The notes below the pieces were generated by a model, which saw nothing but the letters and a program-made list of their open reading frames with translations, had not been told where the DNA came from and ran no database searches. From NCBI GenBank assembly GCA_910587535.1, contig CAJUKM010000009.1, positions 1 through 34,364 on the forward strand: a DNA stretch of 34,364 nucleotides. Reading direction: 5' to 3'. Below are positions 31,729 through 34,364 of the stretch, piece by piece. This stretch comes from an uncultured Bacilli bacterium (lineage in GTDB: Bacteria > Bacillota_I > Bacilli_A > RF39 > UBA660). Each line of letters starts with the position of its first letter. Position 1 is the first letter of the stretch. The position numbers were made by a program, and so were the translations under genes.

Positions 31729-34020
31729 TTATTCGAATATATCATTGTAAACTTCTGTAAATGTATTTACAGCTATAATTTCTATATTTTTTAGGATTTT
31801 TTTAGGGATCTTTTCAATGTCTTTTAAGTTTTCACTAGGAATGTAAATCTTTTGTATACCAGAATTATAAGAGCTTATAACTTTTTCTTTAATTCCTCCC
31901 ACTTTTAAAATTCGGCCTTTCAATGAAATCTCTCCCGAAAAAGCTATTTCGTTAGGAACTTTTGTCTTTAAGAGCTCACTAGCTATTGCAACTGCAATAC
32001 CCAATCCTGCACTAGGACCATCTTTAGGAGTTGCACCATCTAAGGCGTGAATGTGCAATGTCTCTGTAAATTTTTTAATATCCAGTTTAAGACTTTTATT
32101 GTTGTCCTTGAGATAACTCAACGCTACTAAAGCACTTTCTTGCATCGTCTTTCCAAGAGATCCCGTAGATATGATTTTCTCGTTTCCTTGATATAGTGAT
32201 ACTTCTATATTTAGAATGCATCCTCCCGAATTAGTACAAGCAGGAACATTTACAACGCCATAATCCGTATACATATTGGTAAAATTAGAGAATTTGTCTT
32301 TACCTAGATATTTTTCTAATTCATTCTCTTTTATAGTAACAGAAGAATTAAGTCCTTTTATGAGTATCTTTCTTATTATGCTAGTTATTTTTCTCTCTAG
32401 TTCTCTAACTCCAGCCTCTTTTGTATAGTCTTCCACAATTTTGGTGATAACCGATTCAGGAATTTTAATTAATTTATAATCGAAACCGTATTCTTTTCCT
32501 AGTCTTGGAAGCGTATAATGTTTAGCTATTTCCACTTTGTCGAATATGGTATAGCTAGCTACTTCTATAACTTCAAGTCTATCGTATAGAGCACGTGGAA
32601 TTTTAGATTCATCGTTCGCTGTCAATATGAATAAGACGTCGCTTAAGTCGAACGGTTCTTGAACATAATTATCAACAAACTCTTTATTTTGGTTTTGATC
32701 TAAAATATCTAGAAGTATGCTAGAGGGATCTCCTTTATAATCTTTGACCATTTTGTCTACTTCGTCTATCAATATGATGGGATTATTAACGCCACATTTT
32801 CTGATGCCTTCCATAATTTTACCGGGACCTGCTCCGATATAAGTTCGTCTATGACCGACCAATTCAGAAGCGTCATTAAGGCCTCCTACACTTACCTTGA
32901 CAAATTCTCTATGTGTAGAACTTGCAAGTTCTCTTGCAAAAGTTGTTTTACCAGTACCAGGAGGTCCTATAAGGCAGAGAACAGGACTATAAATGCTTTT
33001 GTTCTTTTTCCTTAAAGCCATGTACTCTTCAATTCTTTCTTTAGCCTTATCTAGTCCGTAATGTAGCTCATTCAAATGATTATCTATTTTTTCGATATCA
33101 GTTTCGTCTTTTGAACTTTTATTCCACGGCAGGCTCGTAATAAATTCTAAATGAGTTCTTAAACTTCCATATTCCGGTGATGTTTCTAATGTCGACTCTA
33201 AGACGTTTACTTCTCTTCTCATACTTGTCTTAATTTTTTCGCTAACTTTTAGTCCATCTATTATGAACATAAAATTAGTACAAGCTTCGTTTTTGTCGTT
33301 CTTTTCGCCAAGTTCATTCGATAGAGCCTTGATCTTTTCTCTTATAATTATTTCTTTTTCACTTTTTTCAAAATGTTCACGAATCTCTTCTTCTATTCTA
33401 TTTTCGAGTTCAAGTGACATTATTTCGTTACTCAAAATTGTGATTAGCATTCGCGCTCTTTTATAGTAGTCTGTCTCTTTAAAAAGTTTATTTTTCTGTT
33501 TTACGTTTAAATCTAGCGATGCTCCAATCATGTCTGTAAGTTTACTCAAGTTTGTAACATTTTTGATCGCACCTAAAAGTGAATTAGTTGCTTTGTAATC
33601 TATATCGATATATTTTTGAACTAATTCTTTAAGTTTACGAGAATATGCAAGTTCTTCATCTAAATTATAAACAGGATTTTCTATAGGTTCATTTTCGATC
33701 TGAATAAGTTCGTTTGAAATAACTTTCATTTTAGAAATCTTAAGTCTTTTTACACCTCTTAGAGTTACTCTGATATTTTTATTTGGTAAATCTAAAGCAT
33801 TTTTAATTTTACAAAAAGAACCTATGTTTTCTATATCTTTTAAAGATGATACAGTTGCATTATCGTCTTTAGGACTTACAAGAACTAATTCACTACCATA
33901 GTTTTTTTGAGATTCTCTAATTATGATTTTAGAAAGCTCATTGGAAAGTTCTAACTTGATTTCTTGATTTGGAAAGAGAACGAGATTTTGAAGAATGAGT
34001 ATTAGATATGTGTTTTTCAT
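31729..34020 (-). CDS. lon: ATP-dependent endopeptidase Lon
   Basis: 763 residues from the ATG at 34018-34020, which has AGGTGAGAG upstream; a longer frame to 34113 crosses the promoter. LonA order: N-terminal substrate domain, coiled linker, AAA+ module with Walker A GPPGTGKT at 352-359, ILIDEVDKM, then the protease domain with catalytic Ser670 (DGPSAGLG) and Lys713 (GGIKEK), 43 residues apart as in other Lon proteins. It degrades damaged and regulatory proteins. A TTTACT-N17-TATAAT promoter precedes it. Just before the protease domain it has a Cys pair (ACTNSGGCIL) that is not a Lon hallmark. Confidence 0.97.
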   Translation of the reverse strand: MKNTYLILILQNLVLFPNQEIKLELSNELSKIIIRESQKNYGSELVLVSPKDDNATVSSLKDIENIGSFCKIKNALDLPNKNIRVTLRGVKRLKISKMKVISNELIQIENEPIENPVYNLDEELAYSRKLKELVQKYIDIDYKATNSLLGAIKNVTNLSKLTDMIGASLDLNVKQKNKLFKETDYYKRARMLITILSNEIMSLELENRIEEEIREHFEKSEKEIIIREKIKALSNELGEKNDKNEACTNFMFIIDGLKVSEKIKTSMRREVNVLESTLETSPEYGSLRTHLEFITSLPWNKSSKDETDIEKIDNHLNELHYGLDKAKERIEEYMALRKKNKSIYSPVLCLIGPPGTGKTTFARELASSTHREFVKVSVGGLNDASELVGHRRTYIGAGPGKIMEGIRKCGVNNPIILIDEVDKMVKDYKGDPSSILLDILDQNQNKEFVDNYVQEPFDLSDVLFILTANDESKIPRALYDRLEVIEVASYTIFDKVEIAKHYTLPRLGKEYGFDYKLIKIPESVITKIVEDYTKEAGVRELERKITSIIRKILIKGLNSSVTIKENELEKYLGKDKFSNFTNMYTDYGVVNVPACTNSGGCILNIEVSLYQGNEKIISTGSLGKTMQESALVALSYLKDNNKSLKLDIKKFTETLHIHALDGATPKDGPSAGLGIAVAIASELLKTKVPNEIAFSGEISLKGRILKVGGIKEKVISSYNSGIQKIYIPSENLKDIEKIPKKILKNIEIIAVNTFTEVYNDIFE

Positions 34021-34045
34021 CAGTTCTCTCACCTCGTTCAATTTG

Positions 34046-34078
34046 ATGTGTTTTATTATAAATAAAACATATAAAAAA
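34046..34078 (-). promoter_or_regulatory. sigma-A promoter of lon
   Basis: Minus strand: TTTACT, a 17-base spacer, then TATAAT, ending about 30 bases before the lon ATG. The -35 lies inside the 3' arm of the upstream terminator. No CIRCE or CtsR-like operator was recognised. Confidence 0.6.
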
Positions 34079-34100
34079 GTAAACCGAAATTTACTTTTTT
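34073..34100. terminator. terminator between the HINT gene and lon
   Basis: AAAAAAGTAAA (34073-34083) pairs with TTTACTTTTTT (34090-34100) around CCGAAA, with T runs on both strands. It ends the minus-strand HINT gene. Confidence 0.85.
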
Positions 34101-34131
34101 TGTAATTTAACAATTAATGGTTATTTTCTTA

Positions 34132-34364
34132 TTATATGCTTCCCTTGTTATGCACAAGAATGTTAGATTTCGAAACAAAATAAGTATGATTCTTTTTAAC
34201 TTCTAAGTTATAAACAGTTTCCTCTTTTTCAATCGATTCTATTGACTTGATTTTAATATCTTTATTCTTAGAAGTTGTGACTATGTCTCCTATCTCAAAC
34301 TCAGAAATCGGTTTCCAACTGTTACTCTTCTTGTCATAGAATGGATGACTTCCTGTAACTTCTA
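34132..34364 (-). CDS. C-terminal HINT (intein-like) domain, gene cut by window edge
   Basis: The last 76 codons are visible, with stop TAA at 34132-34134. They read as the second half of a HINT domain: block-B TGSHPFY with the conserved Thr and His, ISEFEIGDIV, IKSIESIEKEETVYNLEV, and the closing HTYFVSKSNILVHN with the His-Asn pair used for cleavage. Only Lys-Gly-Ser-Ile follows the Asn. In polymorphic toxins a PT-HINT domain is followed by a toxin; here nothing follows. The N-terminal part lies outside the window, so the host protein is unknown. It may be a surface protein that uses HINT chemistry to cut or modify itself. The family is confident, the role is not. Confidence 0.8.
   Translation of the reverse strand, partial: EVTGSHPFYDKKSNSWKPISEFEIGDIVTTSKNKDIKIKSIESIEKEETVYNLEVKKNHTYFVSKSNILVHNKGSI

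Noticed and set aside
1..34364. tRNA genes, CRISPR arrays, insertion sequences, phage genes
   Set aside because: I saw no cloverleaf-like sequence, regular repeat-spacer pattern, transposase or integrase on either strand.

Overview
The window reads as a piece of chromosome from a low-G+C, spore-forming Gram-positive bacterium (Firmicutes/Bacilli, probably an uncultured gut lineage near Erysipelotrichia; the exact lineage is inference). Reasons: strongly A+T-rich DNA, AGGAGG-type ribosome sites, consensus sigma-A promoters, short hairpin-plus-T terminators, a valine T-box, an intact pro-sigma-K gene and two sigma-K-type spore genes. TGA is used as a stop (5026-5028 minus, 7455-7457 plus), so the standard bacterial code applies and not the mycoplasma code. 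No rRNA, tRNA, CRISPR array, transposase, integrase or phage gene was seen. Most genes lie on the minus strand.

Layout. 1-4909 (minus): a TtcA-like tRNA thiolase followed by two fused ATPase-permease ABC exporters, the second cut by the window edge. 5001-6310: frr plus a membrane-anchored thioredoxin-like protein, with their own consensus promoter and terminator. 6399-6886: a cysteine-rich CotY/CotZ-like spore coat protein behind a sigma-K-like promoter. 7146-7469 (plus): an orphan membrane-anchored EIIB-like domain lacking the usual catalytic cysteine. 7481-10989: T-box leader, HD-domain phosphohydrolase and valS. 10998-12321: an unrecognised winged-helix regulator. 12364-14502: tyrS-miaA from a perfect sigma-A promoter. 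14525-14596: a possible small leader ORF. 14711-15791 (plus): a YjcZ-like spore peptide and sigK. 15792-22058 (minus): ruvA-ruvB-folD-glyA-queA-tgt and a small pilin-like membrane protein. 22073-23796 (minus): an unknown gene and a D,D-carboxypeptidase. 23902-24944 (plus): yidD and a ZIP metal transporter. 24947-28386 (minus): fmt and three membrane-protein genes. 28469-30088: a TasA/CalY-type surface protein. 30177-31728: an LCP cell-wall ligase with an extra domain. 31729-34100: lon. 34132-34364: the C-terminal end of a HINT (intein-like) protein.

How the genes fit together. Much of the window is translation and tRNA housekeeping (valS, tyrS, miaA, queA, tgt, ttcA-like, fmt, frr), with one-carbon metabolism (glyA, folD), Holliday-junction processing (ruvAB), proteolysis (lon) and wall or surface functions (D,D-carboxypeptidase, LCP, TasA-like, YidD). 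The sporulation part is small but coherent: sigK beside a YjcZ-like gene, and a CotZ-like gene about 8 kb away. The two spore genes share the same 13-base -10 region and the same AC at the same distance upstream.

No single multi-gene system unknown to me stands out. The most promising leads are the HINT terminus with no toxin behind it, the EIIB-like domain without its cysteine, the unrecognised helical-repeat regulator, the HD protein placed under T-box control, and hairpins that cover ribosome binding sites in front of the zinc-transporter-like and LCP genes.
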